Below, piece after piece: positions 17,434 to 26,374 of a DNA stretch of 64,000 bases; within the stretch, counting starts at the first letter, position 1, and every line of letters begins with the position of its first letter. A program made the position numbers and the translations under genes. The stretch covers positions 62,001 to 126,000 of the forward strand of contig NZ_WTEY01000005.1 in assembly GCF_009795805.1 (NCBI RefSeq), written 5' to 3'. This stretch comes from Gilliamella sp. Pra-s52 (GTDB lineage: Bacteria > Pseudomonadota > Gammaproteobacteria > Enterobacterales > Orbaceae). The notes beneath the pieces were generated by a model, which saw nothing but the letters and a program-made list of their open reading frames with translations, did no database searches and was not told the DNA's origin.

Positions 17434-18024
17434 CTAATAGATTTGATTAAATTGTTTTTTAGCAAATTGGCCAATGCGATAAGTAATAATGCGATCAACA
17501 ACAGCTCCCATCACACCACCAAAAATCGGGATCACTTTAATTAACTTTAAGCTATGCTTTGCACTTATAATACTAATAAGCTGTTTAATGACCGATAGAC
17601 TTATTTTACGAATTACTTCATTTGGCTGTTTCATCAATGTAGCTAAACAAAACTGCTGTAATCTTAACTTGCTTGCCATCACACATAATGATAAGAAAAT
17701 TAAGATTTTGATTCTTTCATCATACACATCATGGCCTTGCAAGATAGCAATGGTTGTAACGAGCCTCATTTGAATAAACAAGACACTTAAGGCGTTTGTT
17801 GGCAAAGTTATAGGTAAACTTGCAATCCCGCCTAACCCTGTGATAAAACCTGTAGCTGTTGCTTTGTCTGTTTCATGTTTGATTAGTTTATCAAGATTAT
17901 CTGAATGTAAAGGAAAATTGGCTTTATGTTGCTCGGCTAATGTATAAGCAGAGGAAAAACCATAACTACCGGTCAAACAAAGCTGATAGAGTTTATCAAG
18001 TAGTAAAGGTAATTTATCTGACAT
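17434..18024 (-). CDS. EcsC-family protein
   Basis: A 196-aa protein with the EcsC-family pattern: an amphipathic start, a glycine-rich hydrophobic stretch GFITGLGGIASLPITLPTNALSVLFIQMRLV (about 59-89), and a C-terminal IPIFGGVMGAVVDRIITYRIGQFAKKQF. Family members are found next to mobile-element and membrane genes, but no reaction is established. Its ATG is 1 nt after the stop of a 33-codon ORF with a strong ribosome site, implying translational coupling. Confidence 0.8.
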   Translation of the reverse strand: MSDKLPLLLDKLYQLCLTGSYGFSSAYTLAEQHKANFPLHSDNLDKLIKHETDKATATGFITGLGGIASLPITLPTNALSVLFIQMRLVTTIAILQGHDVYDERIKILIFLSLCVMASKLRLQQFCLATLMKQPNEVIRKISLSVIKQLISIISAKHSLKLIKVIPIFGGVMGAVVDRIITYRIGQFAKKQFNQIY

Positions 18025-18025
18025 A

Positions 18026-18127
18026 TCATGCTTCCTTATTTGTCGACTTAAATAAAGAATGAAAATGATTGTAAGAAGGCTCTAATAAATAAAATAAGGT
18101 GTTTTGTAATATTTGACGATTTAACAT
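18026..18127 (-). CDS. Small 33-aa ORF leading the EcsC-family gene
   Basis: MLNRQILQNTLFYLLEPS... ending STNKEA. AAGGAGTG lies 4 nt before the ATG, a better ribosome site than most genes here, and the TGA is separated from the EcsC ATG by 1 nt. No homology recognised. It may be a small protein or simply a translational lead-in for its neighbour. Between it and the next gene (18128-18371) I see no gene. Confidence 0.45.
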   Translation of the reverse strand: MLNRQILQNTLFYLLEPSYNHFHSLFKSTNKEA

Positions 18128-18371
18128 GGTACACTCCTTATAAAAATGTTAATTGAACGGACATATTGGTATGTTCGACTAATGATATCTATTTAAAATT
18201 ATTTATAATAAGAGTGTTGAAACATATTGAGAAAATATGAAGCAAATCGGATAAATGAGTTTGCTTCATGAATAAGATTAGAGGAGGAGTTCAATATTTT
18301 GTGTCATTTGGGTAAACTGTGTAGCAAAAGAGGAAATGACACAGAATTATGAACAGGAGCCTCATTTATTA

Positions 18372-18566
18372 CTAATACTTCTTGTTTTTTTCATAACGAG
18401 CTAAGCTTTTCTTAGCTTTTGCTTTTTGCTCATCTGTTGCTTTATCTGAATTTAAAATGGAGTTAGCAGAACTTACAATAACTGATGGAAGTACTTCTGT
18501 CACCGTAAAGTCTCCTACTTGGTAAAGTTTTTTACCCAGCCATCTAACACTACTCATAATAGTCAT
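18372..18566 (-). CDS. Hypothetical 64-aa basic protein
   Basis: MTIMSSVRWLGKKLYQVGDFTV... with a lysine-rich C-terminal helix (KATDEQKAKAKKSLARYEKNKKY). Start at 18564-18566 has GGAG 8 nt upstream and overlaps the zinc-ribbon ORF by 17 nt; an ATG at 18555-18557 is also possible. An upstream in-frame start would run through the zinc-ribbon gene in another frame and was rejected. No family recognised. Confidence 0.55.
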   Translation of the reverse strand: MTIMSSVRWLGKKLYQVGDFTVTEVLPSVIVSSANSILNSDKATDEQKAKAKKSLARYEKNKKY

Positions 18567-18717
18567 CTTTATACTCCGAACATTCTGGACATGGAAATGT
18601 AAAATTAACATCTCCACCACATACAGGGCAATTTTCGGGATGTGGTTCACCGCCATATTCTAATGAACAAGGGATGACTCCTGTACCATTGCATTCGCCA
18701 CAATCAGATTTAGCCAT
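18550..18717 (-). CDS. Small zinc-knuckle protein (55 aa, DnaJ-like CxxC motifs)
   Basis: MAKSDCGECNGTGVIPCSLEYG...ENCPVCGGD...FPCPECSEY. Three CxxC pairs (CGEC, CPVC, CPEC) plus a lone Cys17 and the CNGTGVIPC spacing recall DnaJ zinc-finger repeats, so zinc binding is likely. AAGGAGAT lies 8 nt before the ATG at 18715-18717. It is short and partly overlapped in another frame, so automatic annotation may miss it. Function unknown; co-translated with the 64-aa gene. Confidence 0.7.
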   Translation of the reverse strand: MAKSDCGECNGTGVIPCSLEYGGEPHPENCPVCGGDVNFTFPCPECSEYKDDYYE

Positions 18718-18785
18718 TTTATTTATCTCCTTAAATTATTATTAAATTAAAATACATCATTATTATTAGAAATATATTGTGCTCT

Positions 18786-18844
18786 GTCATATCGTTTATA
18801 ACGATCAGTTAGGATCTGATTGATCGTTATAAACGATCAATTAA
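18786..18844. repeat. Island palindromic repeat, copy 2
   Basis: Begins GTCATATCGTTTA like copy 1 and forms a perfect 17-bp inverted repeat ATCGTTTATAACGATCA / TGATCGTTATAAACGAT around a 13-nt loop. The TGA stop of the following minus-strand gene (18837) is its last base, so it also acts as that gene's 3' hairpin. Confidence 0.7.
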
Positions 18845-19307
18845 TTTGGTTGAGAGTATGCATGCTGTTAATATACAAAGTATGAAGAGGATTATGTTTC
18901 TTCCACGAAAGTTGTGCTAACTCAGATAAAGCATTCTGAGTTAGTTTTTTTTCAACATTAATACCATATCCATCAGTTTCATTCTTCCAAAGATTGGTAA
19001 CGGAATTCATAATAACGTTATAATTTGCATATTGTTCTGAGCTAAAGTACAACATGGTTGGAAAATAAAAGCCGTATTGTTTATTAAAAGCCATTACCCA
19101 AACAATGCTAAGAATATGATTGGAAAGTAATGTTAAATCAGACAAGTTCAACATATCCATATACGCATCTATTCCATATTGCCTTTGATAGGCATCGTCA
19201 TGATAGGCGAAATCCACTCTGACTGGATATAACTTCCCATAACTTGTAAGTAACGATATATGATGAACTTTTAGCTTATTTAGTATTAGGTCATAATGGT
19301 TGTCCAT
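18837..19307 (-). CDS. YagK/YfjJ-like protein, HUH motif lost
   Basis: A 156-aa protein whose first half parallels the next gene upstream: KLYPVRVDFAYHDD here versus KILPIRIDIHYAND there, and QYGFYFPTMLYF (77-88) where the neighbour has EHIHFHSVFYV. The two histidines of the HUH site are absent (Phe and Pro instead), and no SYLAK tyrosine motif is present. Probably a diverged paralogue of the inovirus Gp2/YfjJ-type replication protein that no longer cleaves DNA. Ends within a long palindrome. Confidence 0.55.
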   Translation of the reverse strand: MDNHYDLILNKLKVHHISLLTSYGKLYPVRVDFAYHDDAYQRQYGIDAYMDMLNLSDLTLLSNHILSIVWVMAFNKQYGFYFPTMLYFSSEQYANYNVIMNSVTNLWKNETDGYGINVEKKLTQNALSELAQLSWKKHNPLHTLYINSMHTLNQIN

Positions 19308-19432
19308 TTTTTATTCCTTTATATGAATTGTATCTATAGCAATTAGTCTGTTTTGTTGACTTATTTGTATAAACATACTTTTAAAGATTTATAGTGATTT
19401 TCCAAAATGAAGGAAATGTTTTTTTGAGGTTA

Positions 19433-20032
19433 TTAAATACGGGAAGAAATTAAAAATTTATTCAGACCAAGTGTTCTAGGTTTTCCTCGATGACTTGGAG
19501 GTGGGACTTCACTTAAAAATAGACAATCGCTATAACACTTTTTAAAAAATGATTTCTGTTCTGTTTTAGCTAAATAACTAAGCATATAACAAACAGAACG
19601 AAATGCTTCATCATCGTGATGATTTATCACCCTTAGCCCATTAATATGATAATTATTCCGCTGACAATCATATAAATAACCTTTAGTCAGTTCATACCAT
19701 GCACGTTCCAGAGCAACGTAAATAGGATAGTATTTTTGTCTTTTTTGACCATTTACATAAAAAACAGAATGAAAATGGATATGTTCATTCTGATTAAATT
19801 CCATAACAACAGCATACCCTACAATATCAAGTTCAAGTTGCATAGCTTGATAGAGAAAGTACATTATTTCTTTTTTGGTTGTTTCAATATCAGTATTGAA
19901 CTCATCATCATTAGCATAATGAATGTCGATTCGAATCGGTAAAATTTTTGAGTATCTATCTTGTAGCTTATTTAGGTGTGCAATGAGTTGATCATTGAGT
20001 TGTTTATTAATAGTAAAGTTTTTATTTTGCAT
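19433..20032 (-). CDS. YagK/YfjJ (inovirus Gp2-like) HUH replication protein
   Basis: A 199-aa protein with an N-terminal strand LPIRIDIHYA, the HUH metal motif EHIHFHSVFYVNG (His84/86/88), LERAWYELTKGYLYDC and the C-terminal FRSVCYMLSYLAKTEQK, where the SYLAK tyrosine is the expected nucleophile. This is the layout of YagK/YfjJ C-terminal domain proteins in CP4-type islands and satellites, thought to be rolling-circle initiators; activity here is inferred. The gene start is preceded by a 9-bp-arm inverted repeat. Confidence 0.75.
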   Translation of the reverse strand: MQNKNFTINKQLNDQLIAHLNKLQDRYSKILPIRIDIHYANDDEFNTDIETTKKEIMYFLYQAMQLELDIVGYAVVMEFNQNEHIHFHSVFYVNGQKRQKYYPIYVALERAWYELTKGYLYDCQRNNYHINGLRVINHHDDEAFRSVCYMLSYLAKTEQKSFFKKCYSDCLFLSEVPPPSHRGKPRTLGLNKFLISSRI

Positions 20033-20462
20033 GTAGTTGCCATTATCAAATTAGAGTTATTTGATAAGGAGCAAGATTATTTTTTTACAGTTTTAGTAAC
20101 TGATGGTTTACTCAGATAGAGGGTTATTGGTGTTATTTATCTAATAATTTTCTTTTATAGAATTAATATTAATTAACCTTAATTCACTATCTCAAACAAC
20201 AGTAAGGTAACAAATTTCACTTTAAAAGCTCAATTAAGATTAAACATATAATAAAAATTACTCTAAAAGCACGAGATGAGCGTTAATGATCACCATTATA
20301 ACTATATTTTCCCCTACATTTATTGATAATAATATTATTATATTTTCATAAAAATTTTATGTTAATAACACAGATTATCTTTTTGTTTTAGATTATTTAT
20401 TTACATAAATATTACTTAGTGATAGTTTAATTATTAATCAAAATAAAATTTAAGAGTAATTT
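20033..20462. promoter_or_regulatory. Divergent intergenic region with operator-like palindrome
   Basis: About 430 nt separating the HUH gene (minus) from the 321-aa gene (plus), with no ORF I can support. At 20043-20067 there is a perfect inverted repeat TTATCAAAT-tagagtt-ATTTGATAA just upstream of the HUH gene start. Near the plus-strand gene, TTTACA is followed after 17 nt by TAGTTT, a possible promoter. The two divergent genes are likely regulated from here. Confidence 0.5.
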
Positions 20463-21428
20463 ATGAACTATTCTGTCCCACCCCAAAATATAAAATACAT
20501 ATCAGAATCAAATTTAAATATATGTAAAAAATATAACCACTATATTGATAATTACATGCGAAAGTTAGGGAAACCAATCAGACGCCCTGGATATAAAATT
20601 AGAACACCATCAGAATACTGTGATTTTTTAAATCACTATATTTTATCTTTACATTATGATGAAAAAGAATTAAACAAATTTATTAATGAAATGATTGCTT
20701 CATGTAAGCAAGATATTGATGACTTTAGTTGGTTAGAAAATGATAGATTATGCTATTATTCATGGCTATCTATTATGCTAAATCAAGTAAAAATAGATGA
20801 TGATATTATAAGAATAAACCCTTGCCCTCCGGCAATGCCTCCACTCGCCACAGATTTAATCAATACACCATTAAAACTTATCCCATCTAGTTCTGACATG
20901 CGAGCGAAAATCGTTAAAGAATATATTGCATCATTAAACAATGATGACATACGTTTTATAGCGATTAATAATATAAAATCAGCATGGTCAATTATTGAAA
21001 AAATCAAAGTTCCTTTTAAGTTTTCAATTGATGATGAACAACAAATTAATTGGACATGGAACTATATTTTAACAAAACTGAAAAATAAATCGCCTTGGCA
21101 ATACGATCTATATATGAATTACATAGTGCCAACAAGTATTGCGGAAAAATATCATGCTATTTTTATTATCCATGATTATTTCTATGCATGTAACGAAGAT
21201 ACACACAAAGTATTTTGTATTGATTATAAAAAAGCCTTAAGTCAAAAAAAATTTAGAGAGAAGGAAGGTGTTAAATCAATCAACGTTCAACTTGATATAA
21301 AAATAAAAGAACAACTTGACCAACTATTAGACTATTACCAATATAGTCAACAACGTTTATTGGAAGTATTAATTAGTGAGCATTATAAATCAGTTCAGCA
21401 TAAATTAGATAAAAGCAATTTCTCTTAA
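20463..21428 (+). CDS. Orphan 321-aa island protein with RHH-like C-terminus
   Basis: The only plus-strand gene of the island. I do not recognise its first ~270 residues: an early basic segment (RKLGKPIRRPGYKIRTPSEY) and a helical middle. The C-terminal segment KSINVQLDIKIKEQLDQLLDYYQYSQQRLLEVLISEH reads as a strand plus two helices, like a ribbon-helix-helix DNA-binding unit. This, and its position beside the att site and opposite a replication gene, suggest a regulator or accessory replication protein; that is inference. Confidence 0.65.
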   Translation: MNYSVPPQNIKYISESNLNICKKYNHYIDNYMRKLGKPIRRPGYKIRTPSEYCDFLNHYILSLHYDEKELNKFINEMIASCKQDIDDFSWLENDRLCYYSWLSIMLNQVKIDDDIIRINPCPPAMPPLATDLINTPLKLIPSSSDMRAKIVKEYIASLNNDDIRFIAINNIKSAWSIIEKIKVPFKFSIDDEQQINWTWNYILTKLKNKSPWQYDLYMNYIVPTSIAEKYHAIFIIHDYFYACNEDTHKVFCIDYKKALSQKKFREKEGVKSINVQLDIKIKEQLDQLLDYYQYSQQRLLEVLISEHYKSVQHKLDKSNFS

Positions 21429-21484
21429 GCATTACAAACAAAGGCTTTAAAGCCATTTTATGGATACACGCCATTATCGAACCA

Positions 21485-21506
21485 AATGTATCCGGGTTTG
21501 TATCCG
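21485..21506 (+). other. Candidate integrase arm-type site, right end
   Basis: AATGTA-TCCG-GGTTTGTATCCG lies 112 nt inside the right att core and matches the left-end copy at 18 of 22 positions in the same orientation. Internally TGTATCC recurs with an 11-nt period, which suits binding on one DNA face. Confidence 0.5.
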
Positions 21507-21594
21507 ATTTTCCGCTTGATTTGGGGTAATTTCAGTTGAATTCGGTTGAGTAGTGAAACAAGGTGAAAGGCTTATTTGAAAAGGCTTTATGCAT

Positions 21595-21617
21595 AAAAAA
21601 ACCTGCTAGAAGCAGGT
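21595..21617 (-). terminator. Rho-independent terminator of tRNA-Phe
   Basis: Stem ACCTGCT / AGCAGGT around a 3-nt loop, followed on the minus strand by seven U. It lies inside the island end, 17 nt past the CCA, so the element supplied a new terminator together with the new tRNA 3' end. Confidence 0.88.
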
Positions 21618-21618
21618 C

Positions 21619-21656
21619 TTAGAATTTGGTGATTGGTGCCCGGACGCGGAATCGAA
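21619..21656. repeat. Right attachment site overlapping tRNA-Phe
   Basis: Identical over 38 nt to 5423-5460. It covers the 3' 23 nt of the intact tRNA-Phe and 15 nt of flank. Recombination between the two copies would excise a 16.2 kb circle and leave a complete tRNA. Confidence 0.93.
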
Positions 21657-21709
21657 CCACGGACACGGGGATTTTCAATCCCCTGCTCTACCGACTGAGC
21701 TATCCGGGC
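21634..21709 (-). tRNA. pheT-like tRNA-Phe: tRNA-Phe (GAA)
   Basis: A 76-nt cloverleaf with encoded CCA. Acceptor GCCCGGA/TCCGGGC, D-arm GCTCAGTCGGTAGAGC, anticodon loop TTGAAAA with anticodon GAA, T-loop GGTTCGATTCC. It differs from the E. coli gene by two compensating bases in the T-stem. It is the integration target of the island. Confidence 0.97.
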
Positions 21710-21868
21710 AACAATGGATGCACATTAAACACGATTTACGATTATCAGTCAATCCCTTTTGTAAGATATTTTTAAAAACATGTATTGTTTGGTTGAAAAT
21801 TAGCTAATCATCTTCATATTAATAGCAAGTTTTTACTAATCTGTTTTTATGCTTATAGGAATTGTTGT

Positions 21869-22306
21869 ATGCGATTTATTGGTTTTATTATCTTTTTTGT
21901 TTACGTTTATTTTGAGATCAGTTTTTTTATAGTAGTTGCAAATTCAATCGGTGTTTTTCTTGCTTTAGTTTGTATTATTGCAACATCAATTCTTGGTTTT
22001 TCATTAGTTAAAACTCAGGGGGTAAAGAATTTTAGTATTATGAAGCAAAAGATAGCTAATAATCAAAATCCTAAAGATGAAATCATTAAAAGTGTCGCCT
22101 TGCTTTTTTCCGGTTTTTTACTACTTATTCCAGGGTTTTTGACCGATATTTTAGGTGCTGTGCTATTAATTCCTAATGTTCAAGAGCATATTGTGAGGTT
22201 TCTTGTTCGAAAAATGCCAATTAAATCAAGATTTGTATCATCACAAACATTTGACCAGAATAATGATATTATTGAAGGTGAGTTTAAATACAAAGATGAC
22301 GAATAA
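21869..22306 (+). CDS. fxsA: FxsA membrane protein
   Basis: A 145-aa FxsA/YtzA-family membrane protein. Hydrophobic segments are at residues ~1-45 (two helices) and ~72-105, with the family signature ALLFSGFLLLIPGFLTDILGAVLLIP. In E. coli, raised FxsA relieves F-plasmid exclusion of phage T7; its normal role is unknown. The placement just upstream of groES is conserved in enterobacteria. Confidence 0.92.
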   Translation: MRFIGFIIFFVYVYFEISFFIVVANSIGVFLALVCIIATSILGFSLVKTQGVKNFSIMKQKIANNQNPKDEIIKSVALLFSGFLLLIPGFLTDILGAVLLIPNVQEHIVRFLVRKMPIKSRFVSSQTFDQNNDIIEGEFKYKDDE

Positions 22307-22338
22307 TCAATCAATTAAACTTTTTTTTATTTTATCCT

Positions 22339-22364
22339 CTTGAAGATTTTAAAATAACCCCCAT
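22339..22364 (+). promoter_or_regulatory. Sigma32 (heat-shock) promoter of groESL
   Basis: CTTGAA, a 14-nt spacer, then CCCCAT followed by GTA: an exact match to the RpoH consensus, 87 nt upstream of groES. Heat-shock induction of groESL is expected. Confidence 0.9.
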
Positions 22365-22450
22365 GTAAAGTGAACTATATTATAAAATCGTAATTTTATG
22401 ATTTATTTTTAATAATTATCTATTTAAAAATTAGTGCTAGGAGATAACTA

Positions 22451-22744
22451 ATGAAAATTCGTCCATTGCATGATCGTGTGATCATTAAACGCAAAGAAGT
22501 AGAATCAAAATCAGCTGGCGGTATTGTGTTAACTGGTTCGGCTGCAGGTAAATCAACTCGTGGTGAGGTTTTAGCTGTAGGTAATGGTCGCATTTTAGAA
22601 AATGGCCAAGTTCAACCATTAGATGTTAAAGTTGGTGATATCGTGATTTTTAATGAAGGATATGGCGTTAAAACAGAAAAAATCGATAATGAAGAAGTGC
22701 TTATCTTATCAGAAAGCGATATTTTAGCCATTGTTCAAGCATAA
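22451..22744 (+). CDS. groES: Co-chaperonin GroES
   Basis: A 97-aa lid of the GroEL folding chamber. It starts [40 protein letters not shown]; the mobile loop that docks on GroEL is SAGGIVLTG (about 21-29), and the roof loop lies near residue 50. Normal length. A sigma32 promoter lies upstream, and groEL follows after 47 nt in one operon. Confidence 0.98.
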   Translation: MKIRPLHDRVIIKRKEVESKSAGGIVLTGSAAGKSTRGEVLAVGNGRILENGQVQPLDVKVGDIVIFNEGYGVKTEKIDNEEVLILSESDILAIVQA

Positions 22745-22755
22745 TTAGTAAATAG

Positions 22756-24438
<1,683 letters not shown>

Positions 24439-24472
24439 TTCTACCGTTAATACAACAGATACATTTCAATAT

Positions 24473-24501
24473 AAACCACTCGTTATGCGAGTGGTTTTTT
24501 T
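24473..24501 (+). terminator. Terminator of groESL
   Basis: Stem AAACCACTCG / CGAGTGGTTT with a 5-nt loop and a run of seven T after it, 35 nt past the groEL stop. Confidence 0.92.
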
Positions 24502-24564
24502 ATAAACTCCTTTCTTTTATTTTGTATTTATTTGTTATTTTCTAGTATTAATTGCTGTTTTTAC

Positions 24565-24593
24565 TTGTCAAAATAAAATGTTAAATAGATAAT
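24565..24593 (+). promoter_or_regulatory. Sigma70-type promoter of the coiled-coil/Clp-like operon
   Basis: TTGTCA, 17 nt, GATAAT, each one base off consensus, 132 nt before the first gene. A 5' leader of about 125 nt is implied; I see no riboswitch in it. Confidence 0.5.
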
Positions 24594-24725
24594 AAAATGA
24601 TAAAAAAACGTAACTTATCTTGTGGTAAGAGTAGATTAGTTTTACAAACTTTATCCCTTTTATTGAAAATAGGGGTAAAAATAGGTAAGTAATAATTAAA
24701 TATAGAAATAATAAGGAAAGAAATA

Positions 24726-26360
24726 ATGAGTGTATCTTCAAGAAAAAAAGTGGCTAGTATAGAACAAAATGATTACGCGGCTAGACAACGACAAAAAACA
24801 ACTAAAACAGAAAGCCCACTAGATAACATTAAAGATAATACTTTTTTTAAAGTTATTTTTTCAGATAGCCTTTCACTTGAACAAAAAGTAGAAGAAGTCA
24901 CTCATATTTTAGAATTTACTGATAATAAAGAGGCTGATCGTGCTAAAATTCAGGAATTTGATACCTTTAAAGAATATTTGCAATCCATTTCAGAAGAGAT
25001 GTCTAAGCAACGTATCGAAATGACCGATACCGAAGTGTTTGCTGAGTTACAAAGAGTTTATGCGGATTTTAATAATGATCTTAATGACTTTATCGAAAAA
25101 ATCAAACCTCTTACCGAACTTACCGATGCGCTGTATAACTTACGCCAAAATGGTGAAACTCGCAATGCTTTAGCTCAAATCAAAGCCGATCAAGAATGGG
25201 ATGAAGAAAAAGCGGCACAAAAAATCAATGTTCAAAGCGAAATTACCAATATAGAAAAACAAATATCTGACTTACAAAAAGAAATAGTGTTATTGCAGCA
25301 GGATAAAAAATTCTTTGGTCTTGGACAAATTAAAGCGGCATCAAAAGAAAAAATTGATATTAATGAAGAAAAAATAGCCAAGTTAAGAGATCAAATACAA
25401 AATAAACATAAAGAGTTAAATGATATCCAAACAGAAATTACTCAGCGCCATGAGCAACGTACCGAATCAATGGATGTTGAAAAATTAAAAGAGTTACTGA
25501 ATTTAACCTCAGAACAGCATACATTGCGTCAGGCCGATATGGTTGAATCAGCGTTAAAATTTGTTAATCAAGGTAAAGAGCGTTTTGGTGCGATTCGTAA
25601 TCACCTTGAGAAAATGGTTAAACAAATTGAAGGGCTTAGCGACAATAATGGCAATATGATACAAATTTATGCCATTATGAATGAAGCCACTAAAAAAGTT
25701 GAAAAAGTACATCGGGAACGTAGAGAGGAACTTGAAAATAAAGATGTTGGCGATAATCTATTAGAGTCAATGAAGCTTGATGAAGCAAGACGTAATTTAG
25801 ATGAACATATTGACACAGTGTCAACTGCAACAGTTGATACCATGCAAACTTATGGTGAATTAACAACTGAAGCCATCAAAATTCGCAATATGCAAGCAGC
25901 AACCAAAAAACAAGTTGAAAGCGCAAGAGCAATGCATTCACGAGGTATTGCATCTGTAGCCTCTCAACTTAGTGTTGTGGTAACAGCTGTTAATTCCGCT
26001 GCAATTAATGAAGCACAATCAATGGCGAGTAATACTTTAGCCGAAATGACACGAGTCACAAACGATATTGCAAAAAATGAAGCAATACGAATTGCAACTG
26101 GGCGTGATGAAATTAATAATGATTTAGAAGCTATGTTACAAAACTTAGCAGAATTTGGTGATACCCAAAGAGAGGCGACTGAAATTACTCGCTCAGCACT
26201 AGAAACAATGCGTGCGAATTTAGATGAAATTGAAAAAATGTCTAAAGACGTTCAAAACGATACGCGTGAATTTATTGCGGTGACAGGTGATGTTTTATCA
26301 GAAAAATCTGAAACCAAAAATGAAAGCACTAGTGGCACAACGTCCCCCTTTAAACTGTAA
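24726..26360 (+). CDS. Large coiled-coil protein, partner of the Clp-like ATPase
   Basis: A 544-aa soluble protein with no signal peptide or membrane segment. Long heptad-rich stretches occupy about residues 55-120, 155-250 (ITNIEKQISDLQKEIVLLQQDKK...INEEKIAKLRDQIQNKHKEL) and 290-530. The C-terminal third has alternating Ala/Thr/Asn helices (ATKKQVESARAMHSRGIASVASQLSVVVTAVNSAA), vaguely like toxic-anion-resistance (TelA) or chemoreceptor-type helical bundles. I cannot name a family with confidence. It precedes the AAA+ gene by 14 nt with AAAGGAA between, so the two probably form one complex or adaptor-unfoldase pair. Confidence 0.75.
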   Translation: MSVSSRKKVASIEQNDYAARQRQKTTKTESPLDNIKDNTFFKVIFSDSLSLEQKVEEVTHILEFTDNKEADRAKIQEFDTFKEYLQSISEEMSKQRIEMTDTEVFAELQRVYADFNNDLNDFIEKIKPLTELTDALYNLRQNGETRNALAQIKADQEWDEEKAAQKINVQSEITNIEKQISDLQKEIVLLQQDKKFFGLGQIKAASKEKIDINEEKIAKLRDQIQNKHKELNDIQTEITQRHEQRTESMDVEKLKELLNLTSEQHTLRQADMVESALKFVNQGKERFGAIRNHLEKMVKQIEGLSDNNGNMIQIYAIMNEATKKVEKVHRERREELENKDVGDNLLESMKLDEARRNLDEHIDTVSTATVDTMQTYGELTTEAIKIRNMQAATKKQVESARAMHSRGIASVASQLSVVVTAVNSAAINEAQSMASNTLAEMTRVTNDIAKNEAIRIATGRDEINNDLEAMLQNLAEFGDTQREATEITRSALETMRANLDEIEKMSKDVQNDTREFIAVTGDVLSEKSETKNESTSGTTSPFKL

Positions 26361-26374
26361 TAAAGGAATGCATA

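Larger units (their letters stand above)
5423..21656. mobile_element. Integrative genomic island in tRNA-Phe (16.2 kb)
   Basis: The element is delimited by the 38-bp direct repeats at 5423-5460 and 21619-21656; the intact tRNA-Phe is kept at the right end. It carries a P4-type tyrosine integrase (13669-14916), an AlpA regulator, RadC, EcsC-like and YagK/YfjJ-like genes typical of P4/CP4-57-like satellites, plus toxin-antitoxin and restriction cargo. Nearly all genes lie on the minus strand; the exception is 20463-21428. The integrase sits mid-element rather than next to the tRNA, suggesting that the left cargo or the right end was added or rearranged later. Mobility is inferred, not shown. 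Confidence 0.9.
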
